DNA from: Flavobacteriaceae bacterium
GTDB lineage: Bacteria; Bacteroidota; Bacteroidia; Flavobacteriales; Flavobacteriaceae
NCBI GenBank assembly: GCA_947456955.1
Contig: CANGTQ010000002.1
Span: forward strand, 1 to 64,000
Reading direction: 5' to 3'
DNA: 64,000 nucleotides
Numbering within the stretch: the first letter of the stretch is position 1; every line of letters starts with the position of its first letter. Below are positions 44,251 to 54,170 of the stretch, in pieces. The notes below the pieces were generated by a model. It was not told the origin of the DNA and did not search any database. It was given only the letters and a program-made list of their open reading frames with translations. A program made the position numbers and the translations under genes.

Positions 44251-46671
44251 TTATTTATTGTTCTTTTCCAGTTCGTCTATTTCCTCATCAGTGCGTTCCA
44301 AAATATCGATAGTTGGTTCTGGTAAATCTTGCTGATTCGCCAAAGTTTTATTCAAGGTCAGAACCAATGATGGTAACAAAACCAAATTAGACAACATTCC
44401 GAAAAATAAGGTTAGTGCAACTAATCCGCCTAAAGCAACCGTTCCGCCAAAACTCGATAACATGAATACCGAGAATCCGAAGAACAATATGATTGAAGTG
44501 TAGAACATGCTGATTCCGGCATCGTCAAACGTGGCAAAAACGGATTTCTTGATTTTCCAGTCGTTGCGCGATAATTCCAGTCGGTATTGTGCCAAAAAGC
44601 GTAAGGTGTCATCGACCGACATTCCGAAAGCAATTCCGAAAACTAATAAAGTTGAAGGTTTTAACGGAATGCCCAAAAAGCCCATCAATCCAGCGGTCAT
44701 TAATAAAGGCAGAAGATTTGGAATTATCGAAACCAAAACCATCTTGAACGATCGGAACATAATAGCAACCAAAGCTCCGGTTAGGAAAAAGGCAAACAAT
44801 AATGACGACAGTAAATTGTCCAATAAATAGTTAGTTCCTTTTTGGAATACCGATGCTTTCCCCGTTATGATAACTTCATATCTTGGCTCAGGAAATAATT
44901 TATTCACTTTGTTTCGAATATGTGCTTCAATAGCTTCCATTCGTTCGCCGTTTTCGTCTTTGATAAATGTTGTCATTCTTGCGACACTTCCATCTGCAGT
45001 AATATAACTTTTCAGTTGATTGTCCTTTTCGTTTTTAAGTGAGTTTTTGATATACGGCAATAGGAATATTTCTTCCTGTGATGTTGGTAAGGTATAAAAA
45101 TCCGGATTTCCATTGTAATACGCCTGATTGAAACTTTTGGCAATATTTACTACAGACAATGGTTTTGAAAGCTCAGGAATATCGGTAATCGTATGTTCCA
45201 ATTCTTCCATTTTTCTCAGATTAGAAAGCTTCATTGCACCATTCTTTCTTTTGGTATCAATCATGATTTCCAAAGGAAGCACACCGTCAAATTCCTTTTC
45301 GAAGAAACGGATGTCATCATAAAATGCTGTCTTTTTCGGCATGTCTTCTAATATACTTCCCGAAACCTTGATTTTGTATATACCGACAATTCCAAAAATA
45401 AGCAAACAAACAGCCGTAATATAAACACCGATACGGTTGTATTTCACAGTGTTTACAATCCATCTCAAAAATGAAGTTAAAGATTCGCGTTCTAAATGTC
45501 CGAGATGTCTCTGAATTGGTGATGGAATATAACTAAAGAAGACAGGAATAATTAGCAAACTCAGTAAATAGATAGCCAATATATTTATGGTGGTCACTAT
45601 GCCAAATTCTCTCAACAACACATTATTGGTAATTATAAACGTTGCAAAACCAACTGCTGTTGTAATATTGGTCATCAATGTTGCCGTACCGGTTTTGGTA
45701 ATTACACGCTGTAACGCTTTGGCTTTATTGGAATGTTTGTGGTATTCCTGATGATATTTATTGATAAAGAAAATACAATTTGGAATTCCGATTACGATAA
45801 CCAATGTTGGGACTAAAGCAGTTAAGACTGTAATTTCGTAACCCAATGCGCCAATAATTCCAAATGACCAAACTACACCTATAATCACTACAATAAGTGA
45901 CGCCATTGTTGCTCTGAACGAACGGAAAAAGTAAAAGAAAATCAGCGAAGTGATAAGCAAAGCGGCACCAATAAATAAGCCAATTTCGTCGATAATGGTT
46001 TTGGCATTCAGTGTTCGGATATAAGGCATACCCGAAGTATGTAGTTCGATTCCGGTTTTCGTTTTAAATTTGTTAAGCGCCGGAATTAAATTGTTTAAAA
46101 CGTATTCCTTTCGGGCTTTCGTATTGACAATTTTTTTGTCTAAGTAAATGGCAGAGCGGATTGCGCCCGTTTTTTTGTTGTACAACAAACCTTCATAAAA
46201 AGGCAACTTGGTGAATAATTCTTTTTGAATTTGTTTCAGATAATCTTTGTCCTGAATTTTACTTTCGTCCACCAAAGGTTTTAATTCGAATTTTTCAAGC
46301 GAATCATTTTTGGTAAGCTTTTGCAGATTATCTACGGAAACTACCAGACTCACTTCTTTACTCGACTTTATAGTATTCATCAAATCGCGCCATTCACCAT
46401 AAACTTTCGGGGTAAATAATTTTTTGTCTTTAGTAGCAATGACAATTAGATTTCCTTCTTCACCAAAATGACTCAGGAATTTGTCGTAATCTACATTTAC
46501 TTTGTCGTCAGCAGGGATTAAATTGGCTTCTGTTTGTGTAAACCGTATGTGTTTGAATTGCGTTATGAGCATCCCTGTAGCGACAAGAATACCTACTATA
46601 ATAGCAATACGATTTCTTAAGATTATCCGAGCGATAAATTCCCAAAAACCAATACCTAACAACTTTTTCAT
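44251..46671 (-). CDS. MMPL/RND-superfamily exporter
   Basis: 806 residues from the preferred ATG at 46671 (MKKLLGIGFWEFIARIILRN). The earlier ATG at 46755 lies upstream of the promoter-like element and is rejected. Two repeats each have one helix, a large periplasmic loop and five more helices, with the first-half motif LTALVPTLVIVIGIPNCIFF and the second-half motif LLVFGIAFGMSVDDTLRFLA (Asp pair). In the family it exports lipids or hydrophobic compounds. It ends with an acidic cytoplasmic tail. The substrate is unknown. Confidence 0.87.
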   Translation of the reverse strand: MKKLLGIGFWEFIARIILRNRIAIIVGILVATGMLITQFKHIRFTQTEANLIPADDKVNVDYDKFLSHFGEEGNLIVIATKDKKLFTPKVYGEWRDLMNTIKSSKEVSLVVSVDNLQKLTKNDSLEKFELKPLVDESKIQDKDYLKQIQKELFTKLPFYEGLLYNKKTGAIRSAIYLDKKIVNTKARKEYVLNNLIPALNKFKTKTGIELHTSGMPYIRTLNAKTIIDEIGLFIGAALLITSLIFFYFFRSFRATMASLIVVIIGVVWSFGIIGALGYEITVLTALVPTLVIVIGIPNCIFFINKYHQEYHKHSNKAKALQRVITKTGTATLMTNITTAVGFATFIITNNVLLREFGIVTTINILAIYLLSLLIIPVFFSYIPSPIQRHLGHLERESLTSFLRWIVNTVKYNRIGVYITAVCLLIFGIVGIYKIKVSGSILEDMPKKTAFYDDIRFFEKEFDGVLPLEIMIDTKRKNGAMKLSNLRKMEELEHTITDIPELSKPLSVVNIAKSFNQAYYNGNPDFYTLPTSQEEIFLLPYIKNSLKNEKDNQLKSYITADGSVARMTTFIKDENGERMEAIEAHIRNKVNKLFPEPRYEVIITGKASVFQKGTNYLLDNLLSSLLFAFFLTGALVAIMFRSFKMVLVSIIPNLLPLLMTAGLMGFLGIPLKPSTLLVFGIAFGMSVDDTLRFLAQYRLELSRNDWKIKKSVFATFDDAGISMFYTSIILFFGFSVFMLSSFGGTVALGGLVALTLFFGMLSNLVLLPSLVLTLNKTLANQQDLPEPTIDILERTDEEIDELEKNNK

Positions 46672-46688
46672 AAGTCCAAAATGGGTTG

Positions 46689-46718
46689 CAAAGGTAATCA
46701 AAACGGCAAAAGAAGCAG
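46689..46718 (-). promoter_or_regulatory. Probable promoter of the MMPL exporter gene
   Basis: On the minus strand: CTG (one change from TTG), 19 bases, TACCTTTG. The predicted start gives a leader of about 15 bases before the ATG at 46671, which supports that start. Confidence 0.55.
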
Positions 46719-46856
46719 TCGATTTGCATAAAGTTTTCGTTAATTTATGAGACATTAATTGACTAATTTTAAATAATTGTTAATAGCATAAAAAAAAATT
46801 AAAAAAATCAGCTTGTTTTTAGCATCTTTGTATGCATATGCAGCAACTATTTTTGG

Positions 46857-49127
46857 ATGAGAAATTTTAAAAACTCTTTATTTTATATTTTCATTACAGG
46901 TGGATTTATCTATTTGATGTATAGAATTGTTGAACAAGGCAAACTGTTGGAAGTTGGCAGAAAAATTGTTTCTCCATCATCTAACGATAGTCAGTGGGTT
47001 CAATTTCTTTCCTCATTGTTTCACAATTTACAGCATCCATTAGCATTGTTGTTATTCCAAATTATTACGATTGTTTTGGTAGCCCGAATTTTTGGCTGGA
47101 TTTTCAGAAAAATTGGGCAACCTTCTGTTATTGGTGAAATCATTGCCGGAATTGTTCTTGGTCCATCTCTTTTTGGATTGTACTTTCCTGATATGAAAGA
47201 GGCGCTGTTTCCTCTTGCTTCTCTTGGAAATCTTCAATTGTTGAGTCAGATTGGTTTAATTCTTTTCATGTTTGTGATTGGGATGGAGTTAGACTTAAAA
47301 GTTCTTAAAAATAAAGCCAATGAAGCCGTAGTAATCAGTCATGCAAGCATTGTAATTCCGTTTGCTTTAGGTATTGGCTTATCCTATTATATCTATCATC
47401 AATTTGCGCCACCTGGTGTAGAGTTTTTATCCTTTAGCTTATTTATGGGAATTGCAATGAGTATTACGGCGTTTCCTGTTTTGGCTAGAATAGTACAGGA
47501 GCGAGGTATTCACAAAACCCGATTGGGAACCATTGTGATAACTTGTGCTGCCGCAGATGATATTACAGCATGGTGTTTATTGGCAGCAGTTATTGCCATT
47601 GTAAAAGCCGGGAGTTTTGTGAGTTCATTGTATGTTATTGGATTAGCAGTTGGTTATGTTTTAATGATGCTATTTGTAGTGAAACCATTTCTAAAACGAA
47701 TTGGGGAATTGTATGCAAAAAAAGACAATATTAAAAAATCCGTTGTTGCTATATTTTTTCTCACACTTATTGTTTCATCTTATTTGACAGAGATTATAGG
47801 TATTCATGCACTTTTTGGAGCTTTTATGACGGGAGTCATTATGCCGGATATTTCTAAATTTCGAAATGTTTTTATCGAAAAAGTAGAAGATGTTTCTCTG
47901 ATTTTATTATTGCCGTTGTTTTTTGTTTTCACAGGATTACGAACAGAAATTGGATTAATAAACGAACCTTATTTGTGGAAAATTACTGGATTTATTATTC
48001 TAGTAGCTGTAGCCGGGAAATTCTTTGGAAGTGCTTTGGCGGCAAAATTTGTTGGACAAAGTTGGCGCGATAGTTTGACTATAGGTGCATTGATGAATAC
48101 GCGTGGATTGATGGAGTTGGTTGTGTTAAACATTGGTTACGAACTTGGCGTGCTTTCACCAAAAGTGTTTACTATGATGGTTATTATGGCTTTGGTCACA
48201 ACTTTTATGACTGGTCCGGCATTAGATTTAATCAATTTTATTTTTAAAACCAAAGACGTCATAATTCCCTCAGAGGTTAAAAGGAGTTCTGATTTTAATA
48301 TTCTGATTTCGTTTGGCAACAATCAAAAAGGGAAATCGCTGTTGCGTTTGGCAAACAGTCTCATCAAAAAACAACCAGATTCTTCGAATGTAACTGCTAT
48401 GCATTTAACGGCAAGTGATGAAATGCATTCGTATAATTTGGAAGAATATGAAAAGGAAACCTTTGAACCTATTGTAAAGGAATCTAAAAAATTAGACCAA
48501 CCTATTACGACTATCTTCAAAGCAACCAATGATATGGAAACCGATATTGCCGACATTGCCCATCAAGGAAACTATGATTTAGTTTTGGTTGGTTTAGGAA
48601 AATCTATTTTTGAAGGAACTCTATTGGGAAAAGTACTTGGTTTTACGACAAGAATTATCAACCCTGATAGGTTGTTGGATAAGTTCAAAGGTAAAGAAGG
48701 ATTGTTTGAAAATTCACCTTTTGATGATAGAACTCGATTGATTATTTCTAAGACAAAAACGCCACTTGGTATTTTTATCGATAAAGATTTACATGAAGTC
48801 CAAAAAGTTTTTGTGGGATTATATAGTATTGGTGATGTGTTCCTAATAGATTATGCCCAAAAATTGATACATAACAATAATGCCATTGTAACCATTTTGG
48901 ACAACAATGGTCATACTAAAAACAATTTTACAATCCAAAACTCTTTAGTAGCCTTAGAAGAAAAACATCCAAATAATTTTGAAGTTTTCCAACCTAATCA
49001 AATTAATAAACCGTTTTTATTAGAACAAGATTTGGTAATTTTTAGTTTAGAAACATGGAAAAAGCTTGTTGAAGATGAGGTTTCTTGGTTGACTGATGTT
49101 CCTTCGGTTTTGATTATTAAGCCATAG
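46857..49127 (+). CDS. CPA2-family cation:proton antiporter with C-terminal cytoplasmic domain
   Basis: 756 residues. An N-terminal extension with one extra helix (residues 8-25) and a soluble loop precedes the Na+/H+-exchanger core (IGQPSVIGEIIAGIVLGPSL ... GLILFMFVIGMELD ... TCAAADDITAWCLLA, with the paired Asp of the ion site). The last 300 residues are soluble and resemble universal-stress-like folds (YDLVLVGLGKS). It exchanges Na+ or K+ for protons at the inner membrane. No TrkA-N domain is evident. No exact TAnnTTTG box is seen upstream. Confidence 0.9.
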   Translation: MRNFKNSLFYIFITGGFIYLMYRIVEQGKLLEVGRKIVSPSSNDSQWVQFLSSLFHNLQHPLALLLFQIITIVLVARIFGWIFRKIGQPSVIGEIIAGIVLGPSLFGLYFPDMKEALFPLASLGNLQLLSQIGLILFMFVIGMELDLKVLKNKANEAVVISHASIVIPFALGIGLSYYIYHQFAPPGVEFLSFSLFMGIAMSITAFPVLARIVQERGIHKTRLGTIVITCAAADDITAWCLLAAVIAIVKAGSFVSSLYVIGLAVGYVLMMLFVVKPFLKRIGELYAKKDNIKKSVVAIFFLTLIVSSYLTEIIGIHALFGAFMTGVIMPDISKFRNVFIEKVEDVSLILLLPLFFVFTGLRTEIGLINEPYLWKITGFIILVAVAGKFFGSALAAKFVGQSWRDSLTIGALMNTRGLMELVVLNIGYELGVLSPKVFTMMVIMALVTTFMTGPALDLINFIFKTKDVIIPSEVKRSSDFNILISFGNNQKGKSLLRLANSLIKKQPDSSNVTAMHLTASDEMHSYNLEEYEKETFEPIVKESKKLDQPITTIFKATNDMETDIADIAHQGNYDLVLVGLGKSIFEGTLLGKVLGFTTRIINPDRLLDKFKGKEGLFENSPFDDRTRLIISKTKTPLGIFIDKDLHEVQKVFVGLYSIGDVFLIDYAQKLIHNNNAIVTILDNNGHTKNNFTIQNSLVALEEKHPNNFEVFQPNQINKPFLLEQDLVIFSLETWKKLVEDEVSWLTDVPSVLIIKP

Positions 49128-49291
49128 AGTATCATCAAAACAGATTATTGGTTTTTATAGCCATTGTTAAATTAAGTTCTTAACAATGAGTTAACTTAAC
49201 TTTTTCCAACTTAACAATAAATATACTTTTCAACTTTCATAGTATAACAATTAGTTAATTTTTAAATAACTACCATCCTTTTTTCAGATTA

Positions 49292-49299
49292 TATTTTTG
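49292..49299 (+). promoter_or_regulatory. -7 promoter element of the TonB-receptor gene
   Basis: TATTTTTG, 21 bases before the ATG at 49321. The upstream 49163-49260 stretch holds repeated TTAACAAT words, including ATTGTTAA...TTAACAAT (49163-49187). Confidence 0.45.
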
Positions 49300-49320
49300 T
49301 TTTTTTTAACAAAATATATC

Positions 49321-52248
49321 ATGAAATTAAATTTACGCTCATTTTCAATCCTTTTTATCTTATTTTCTTTTTCTTCAATCTATTCTCAAACATCGGGAAT
49401 TAAAGGCGCTGTTATTGAAGACAAAACAGGTATGCCTTTGCCTGGAGCAACAGTTACAATTGTGGAATTGAATAAATCAAGAGTTACTGATGCTAATGGA
49501 AGTTTTATTTTTTCAAATATAGCACCGGGAACTTATATTGTTAAAGTAACTGCATTAACCTTTCAAGAAAAAGAAATTACAGAAGTTATTGTAGTAGCTG
49601 ATGAGATTTATAATTTAACGATTTCCTTGCTTGAAAAAAATAATCAGTTGGACGAAGTTGTTATTAAAGCTCCCACTAAAGCCAAAGTGGAATCGGTTAA
49701 GTCATTGCTAACCATGCAAAAAAATAGTGCAACTGTTTCAGATGGTATTTCTGCGGAGACCATTAAACGATCTCCAGACAAGAATACTTCCGATGTTTTG
49801 AAAAGAATAAGTGGCGCCAGCATTCAAGACAATCGTTTTGTTATCATAAGAGGATTGAACGATAGATATAACGCATCTTTATTAAATGGATCACCACTTC
49901 CAAGTTCTGAGTCTGATAGAAAAGCTTTCTCCTTTGATATATTCCCTTCTAACATGCTTGATAACATTATTATCAATAAAACTGCTTCTCCTGATCTTCC
50001 TGGAGAATTTGCTGGAGGTGTTGTTCAAATCAACACAAAGTCGGTTCCCGATAAAGATTTTCAAAGCATTTCAATAGGTTCTGGATACAACACCGTTACT
50101 ACCTTCAAAGAAGGGAAAACGTATAAGGGCAGCTCAACAGATTGGTTGGGATTTGATGATGGAACACGTGATTTACCTTCTGCAATTCCAAGCACAGAAG
50201 TTTTTACTTCCCCTTCCTTAACTCCTATAGAAAGATCGGAAATTGCGAAAACGTTCGAATACGATTGGAGTATAAACAACGAAACATTTAAACCCAATAC
50301 TAGTTTTCAATATTCTATAGGTAGAAATTATGACATCAAGGATAAAGTTTTTGGCTTTCTATTTTCGGCTACTCACAACTTAAGTAATAATATCAATGAG
50401 TTTGTTGATAGTGAATTTGATGAAAGTGGAACTGCAGCACCATCTGTTATAGTAGCAAATTATGAAGGGGCCAATTATTCACAACAAGTGCTAACCAGTG
50501 CCATAGCAAATTTTTCATTTAAATTTAACCAAAATAACTCATTAACTTTCAAAAATATTTTTAGTGTCAATTCTAGAGATTTAGTTGTAATAAGACAAGG
50601 TAAAGAAGATGTTACTGATGTAGGAGTATTTGATGAAGATATTAGATGGTTTACTAGTAATCGAATTTATTCTGGTCAATTTGGCGGCGAACACTATTTG
50701 CCTTCATCAAAAATTAAAATAGGTTGGTCTGCTTTCTACAGTGATATTACTCGTTCTATTCCCAATTTAAGAAACAATAGATATTTTACTAATAACCCCG
50801 ACAGTACTAACCCAGTCGATTCAACTCCCAATGCAATAATTGCTCTAAATACAGGTGGAATAAATTACGGAGGGGGATTATTTTTTTCAGAACTTAAAGA
50901 AAATAGTAGTGGTGGAAAATTTGATGTAAGTAAGAAATTTACTATTGGCGACGACTTTACCAATGAAATAAAAACTGGAGCATTTGTACAAATTAGAAAT
51001 AGAGATTTTTTTGCTCGACAGTTCCAATATAATAGATTAGATAATGTAAATTTCAATGCTTCATTGTTGACGTTGCCTAATGAAAGCATTTTTAATGTAG
51101 AAAACATGGGCGTACTTTCTCCAGGAGTTACCGGATTTACATTATATGAATTGTCAAAATTTAATGATGCTTATCAAGCAGGTTCTCAACTGAATGCGGG
51201 TTATTTAATGTTAGACAACCGATATAAAAAATTCAGATTGGTTTGGGGTGTTAGAGTGGAAGATTTTACACAAACTCTTGATACAAGATTGACAGAAACA
51301 GAATATATTAATTCAAAAACTAATCAAGTAGATTTTTTACCTTCAGCTAATTTAATCTTTTCAATTAGTTCTAAGAAGAATTTGCGTTTGAGTTACTCCA
51401 AAACATTAAATCGTCCCGAGTTTAGAGAATTAGCTCCGTTTGGGTTTTATGATTTTACGAATCGATATTTTACCCAGGGAAATCCTGATTTGGTTAGAGC
51501 AACTGTACAAAATTTTGATTTACGTTATGAATTCTATCCAGGCAAAGGGCAACTGTTTTCTGTTTCTTATTTCCTTAAAAAATTCAAAAATCCAATTGAG
51601 ATTATCCAACAATCATTAAACAGAACACTATCTTATGGGAATGCTAATTCTGCCAAAAGTAGTGGTATAGAAATAGAGTTTAGAACTCTTTTGAGCTCTA
51701 TCTTTAATGCTGAAAGCATGGTTTTGCTCGATGATTTAACCTTGTTCTCAAACTTGGCTATAATAAAGTCCAACGCGGATGTGTCAAATATAAACAATGC
51801 TAATCCTGAAAAAAGTAGACCTATGCAAGGACAATCTCCTTATGTATTCAATGCTGGTTTACAATATGCGAACAAAGATAATGGTTGGATAGTTTCAACA
51901 AACATCAACAGGGTAGGTAATAGAATTGTATTTGGTTCTAGTGAAATTGAACCTTCTCTTTGGGAAAAAGCAAGAACGTTTCTTGATGTCCAAATAGCAA
52001 AATCATTTTATAAAAATAAAATTGAATTAAAATTAAATATTCAGAACATACTAGCACAAGATCAAATTTTTTATCAAAACATTTATACAGAAGATGTACC
52101 TCAATCATCCACAATTACTAATTTAAGTAATCTACTTTTTACAGGCGATACTTTGAATGAAGACGGATATGACGCAAAAACCGATGATGTAATTTTGAGA
52201 AACAAATTTGGAAGGGTTATTTCTTTATCAATGACTTATAACTTTTAG
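49321..52248 (+). CDS. TonB-dependent outer-membrane receptor with carboxypeptidase-regulatory-like domain
   Basis: 975 residues from the ATG at 49321; a TTG at 49297 lies inside the -7 element. Order: signal peptide (MKLNLRSFSILFILFSFSSI, then YSQ), CarboxypepD-regulatory-like domain (residues about 22-105, KTGMPLPGATVTIVE), plug domain (IKRSPDKNTSDVLKRISGAS ... FVIIRGLNDRYN), and a 22-strand-type barrel ending SLSMTYNF. There is no SusD partner, so it is not a classic SusCD pair. The substrate is unknown; downstream sugar- and lipid-modifying genes suggest envelope glycolipid or saccharide. The gap to the next gene is 18 bases. Confidence 0.92.
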   Translation: MKLNLRSFSILFILFSFSSIYSQTSGIKGAVIEDKTGMPLPGATVTIVELNKSRVTDANGSFIFSNIAPGTYIVKVTALTFQEKEITEVIVVADEIYNLTISLLEKNNQLDEVVIKAPTKAKVESVKSLLTMQKNSATVSDGISAETIKRSPDKNTSDVLKRISGASIQDNRFVIIRGLNDRYNASLLNGSPLPSSESDRKAFSFDIFPSNMLDNIIINKTASPDLPGEFAGGVVQINTKSVPDKDFQSISIGSGYNTVTTFKEGKTYKGSSTDWLGFDDGTRDLPSAIPSTEVFTSPSLTPIERSEIAKTFEYDWSINNETFKPNTSFQYSIGRNYDIKDKVFGFLFSATHNLSNNINEFVDSEFDESGTAAPSVIVANYEGANYSQQVLTSAIANFSFKFNQNNSLTFKNIFSVNSRDLVVIRQGKEDVTDVGVFDEDIRWFTSNRIYSGQFGGEHYLPSSKIKIGWSAFYSDITRSIPNLRNNRYFTNNPDSTNPVDSTPNAIIALNTGGINYGGGLFFSELKENSSGGKFDVSKKFTIGDDFTNEIKTGAFVQIRNRDFFARQFQYNRLDNVNFNASLLTLPNESIFNVENMGVLSPGVTGFTLYELSKFNDAYQAGSQLNAGYLMLDNRYKKFRLVWGVRVEDFTQTLDTRLTETEYINSKTNQVDFLPSANLIFSISSKKNLRLSYSKTLNRPEFRELAPFGFYDFTNRYFTQGNPDLVRATVQNFDLRYEFYPGKGQLFSVSYFLKKFKNPIEIIQQSLNRTLSYGNANSAKSSGIEIEFRTLLSSIFNAESMVLLDDLTLFSNLAIIKSNADVSNINNANPEKSRPMQGQSPYVFNAGLQYANKDNGWIVSTNINRVGNRIVFGSSEIEPSLWEKARTFLDVQIAKSFYKNKIELKLNIQNILAQDQIFYQNIYTEDVPQSSTITNLSNLLFTGDTLNEDGYDAKTDDVILRNKFGRVISLSMTYNF

Positions 52249-52266
52249 AAAGTTTTAAATTACTTC

Positions 52267-53157
52267 ATGTCAAAAAAAGAGCACAAACCTAACAAGCGAA
52301 AAATTGATTTTTTAATTATTTCAGATGTGCATCTTGGAACTTATGGATGTCATAGTAAAGAGCTATTGAAATATTTAAATAGCATCAAACCAAAGGTTGT
52401 AGTTCTTAATGGTGATATTATTGACATGTGGCAATTTAGTAAGCGCTATTGGCCCAAATCACACATGCAAGTGATTCATAAAATCATGAATTGGGTTAAT
52501 AAAGGTGTTAAGGTATATTATATCACAGGTAACCATGACGAGTTATTGCGAAAATTTGCCGGTTTTAAAATGGGTTCACTAGTTATAGATAATAAACTTG
52601 TCGTTGAATTAGATGGAAAGAAAACATGGATTTTTCATGGTGATGTTTTTGATGTAACCATGCAACATTCTAAATGGTTAGCCAAGTTAGGTTCTCACGG
52701 ATATGACTTATTGATACTTATTAATGCCTTTTGCAATTGGGTTTCCGTAAAATTTTGAAGAGGAAAAATTTCATTGTCCAAAAACATAAAAAATAGTGTA
52801 AAAAAAGCAGTTAAATTCATCAATGATTTTGAAAAAACAGCTGCTGATATTGCTATTTCTAATCAATATGATTATGTTATTTGTGGTCATATTCATCATC
52901 CGGAAATTAAAAATATAACTACAGAAAATGGTAATGTCGTCTATATGAATTCTGGTGATTGGATAGAAAACTTAACCGCATTAGAATATTATAATAAAGA
53001 GTGGAAACTTTTTCGATACAATGAAGAAGATTTTAAATTAGAAAAACATGACGAAGAAGATGAATTATCAACGCTAAATAATTCAGAAATTTTCAATAAG
53101 ATGTTAGTTGGCTTTATGGAAAATGATGGTACAACAGAAATAAAATTCAAAAGATGA
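52267..53157 (+). pseudogene. LpxH-like UDP-2,3-diacylglucosamine diphosphatase / metallophosphoesterase interrupted by in-frame TGA
   Basis: The frame reads 163 residues from MSKKEHKPNKRKIDF to VSVKF, then TGA at 52756-52758, and continues in the same frame (RGKISLSKNIKNS...) to 53157, about 296 codons in all. Metal ligands are split: SDVHLG, NGDIID, GNHDE and the FHGDVFD histidine lie before the stop, and GHIHHPEI after it. One G-to-T change (GGA to TGA) explains the stop. There is no frameshift, and the downstream part keeps good codons, so the loss is recent, a sequencing error, or readthrough. The intact protein would cleave a nucleotide-sugar-lipid-type pyrophosphate. It overlaps the glycosyltransferase gene by 4 bases (ATGA). 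Confidence 0.82.
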
Positions 53158-54164
53158 AAATTTTATACGCTGTTCAAGGTACTGGTAATGGTCATATAAC
53201 AAGAGCCATCGAGATAATAGAACATCTTCAGCAAAAAGGAGATTTAGATATACTGGTTAGCGGCATACAATCTGATATTGAATTACCATTTAAGGTAAAA
53301 TATAAATTTCGAGGTCTTTCATTCATTTTTGGTAAAAATGGCGGTATAGATTATTGGAAAACCTTTTTAAAACTAAAATCAAGAAAGTTAATAAAAGATA
53401 TTAAATCATTAAAGATTAAAGAATACGATTTAATAATTAGTGATTTTGAACCTATTTCTGTTTGGGCAGCTATTAAAGCGAAGAAAACATGTGTTGGTTT
53501 GAGCAATCAAGTAGCTACACTTCATCCTTTAGCACCAAAACCAAGAAAAGATGATGTGATGGGTAAAATGGTTTTGCAAAATTATGCTCCAACATATATT
53601 AATTATGGATTTCATTTTAAGAGTTTGGATAAAACTGTTTTCACACCTATAATTAGAAGAGAGGTTAGAGAAATAAGTATAACTAATCTAGGACACTATA
53701 CCGTTTATTTGCCTTCCTATGATGATGTAAAAATTGTAAAAAGATTAAATAAAATCCCTGAAGTAGAGTGGCAAGTTTTTTCTAAACACAGCAAAAAATC
53801 ATATACAATTGGAAATGTTTCTATTTCACCAATAGATTCTAAATTATTCTTAAAAAGTATTGCTTCATCTTCTGGTGTATTAACTAATGCAGGTTTTGGT
53901 ACAACAAGCGAAGCGCTATTTCTGAAGAAAAAACTTTTAGTAGTTCCAATGAAAAAACAGTATGAGCAACAATGTAATGCTGCTATGCTTCAAGATATGG
54001 GAGTAAAAGTTATAAAAAAATTCGATAAAAAGAGCGTCGATTTAATTGATAATTGGGTCAAAAGTGACACGATTATTGAAGTCGATTATCAAAACAACAC
54101 ACAAGAAATTATTGATTTGATAATAGAAAATCATATAAAAAATAAGAATAAATTTTCTAGTTAA
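53154..54164 (+). CDS. Glycosyltransferase, GT-B fold (MurG/UGT-like, PF13528-type)
   Basis: 336 residues. The N-terminus MKILYAVQGTGNGHITRAIE has the GxGH nucleotide/acceptor loop of GT28-like enzymes. The second half has TNAGFGTTSEALFLKKKLL and VPMKKQYEQQCNAAML, the donor-binding GGxxT/S-E and Q-x-x-N pattern. It has no membrane helix and is probably peripheral on the inner membrane. The first four bases overlap the phosphoesterase stop (ATGA), and the GH1 gene follows 6 bases later, so translation is coupled. Donor and acceptor are unknown; a lipid acceptor is plausible from the context. Confidence 0.82.
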   Translation: MKILYAVQGTGNGHITRAIEIIEHLQQKGDLDILVSGIQSDIELPFKVKYKFRGLSFIFGKNGGIDYWKTFLKLKSRKLIKDIKSLKIKEYDLIISDFEPISVWAAIKAKKTCVGLSNQVATLHPLAPKPRKDDVMGKMVLQNYAPTYINYGFHFKSLDKTVFTPIIRREVREISITNLGHYTVYLPSYDDVKIVKRLNKIPEVEWQVFSKHSKKSYTIGNVSISPIDSKLFLKSIASSSGVLTNAGFGTTSEALFLKKKLLVVPMKKQYEQQCNAAMLQDMGVKVIKKFDKKSVDLIDNWVKSDTIIEVDYQNNTQEIIDLIIENHIKNKNKFSS

Positions 54165-54170
54165 ATCATT

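Noticed and set aside
46671-46755. 28-residue N-terminal extension of the MMPL exporter
   Set aside because: It contains the promoter-like element 46689-46718 and lacks similarity to the family start, which begins MKKLLGIGFWEF.
52756-52758. TGA in the phosphoesterase read as selenocysteine
   Set aside because: The position corresponds to a plain glycine (GGA) codon, not a catalytic cysteine, and no selenocysteine insertion hairpin or sel gene is visible.
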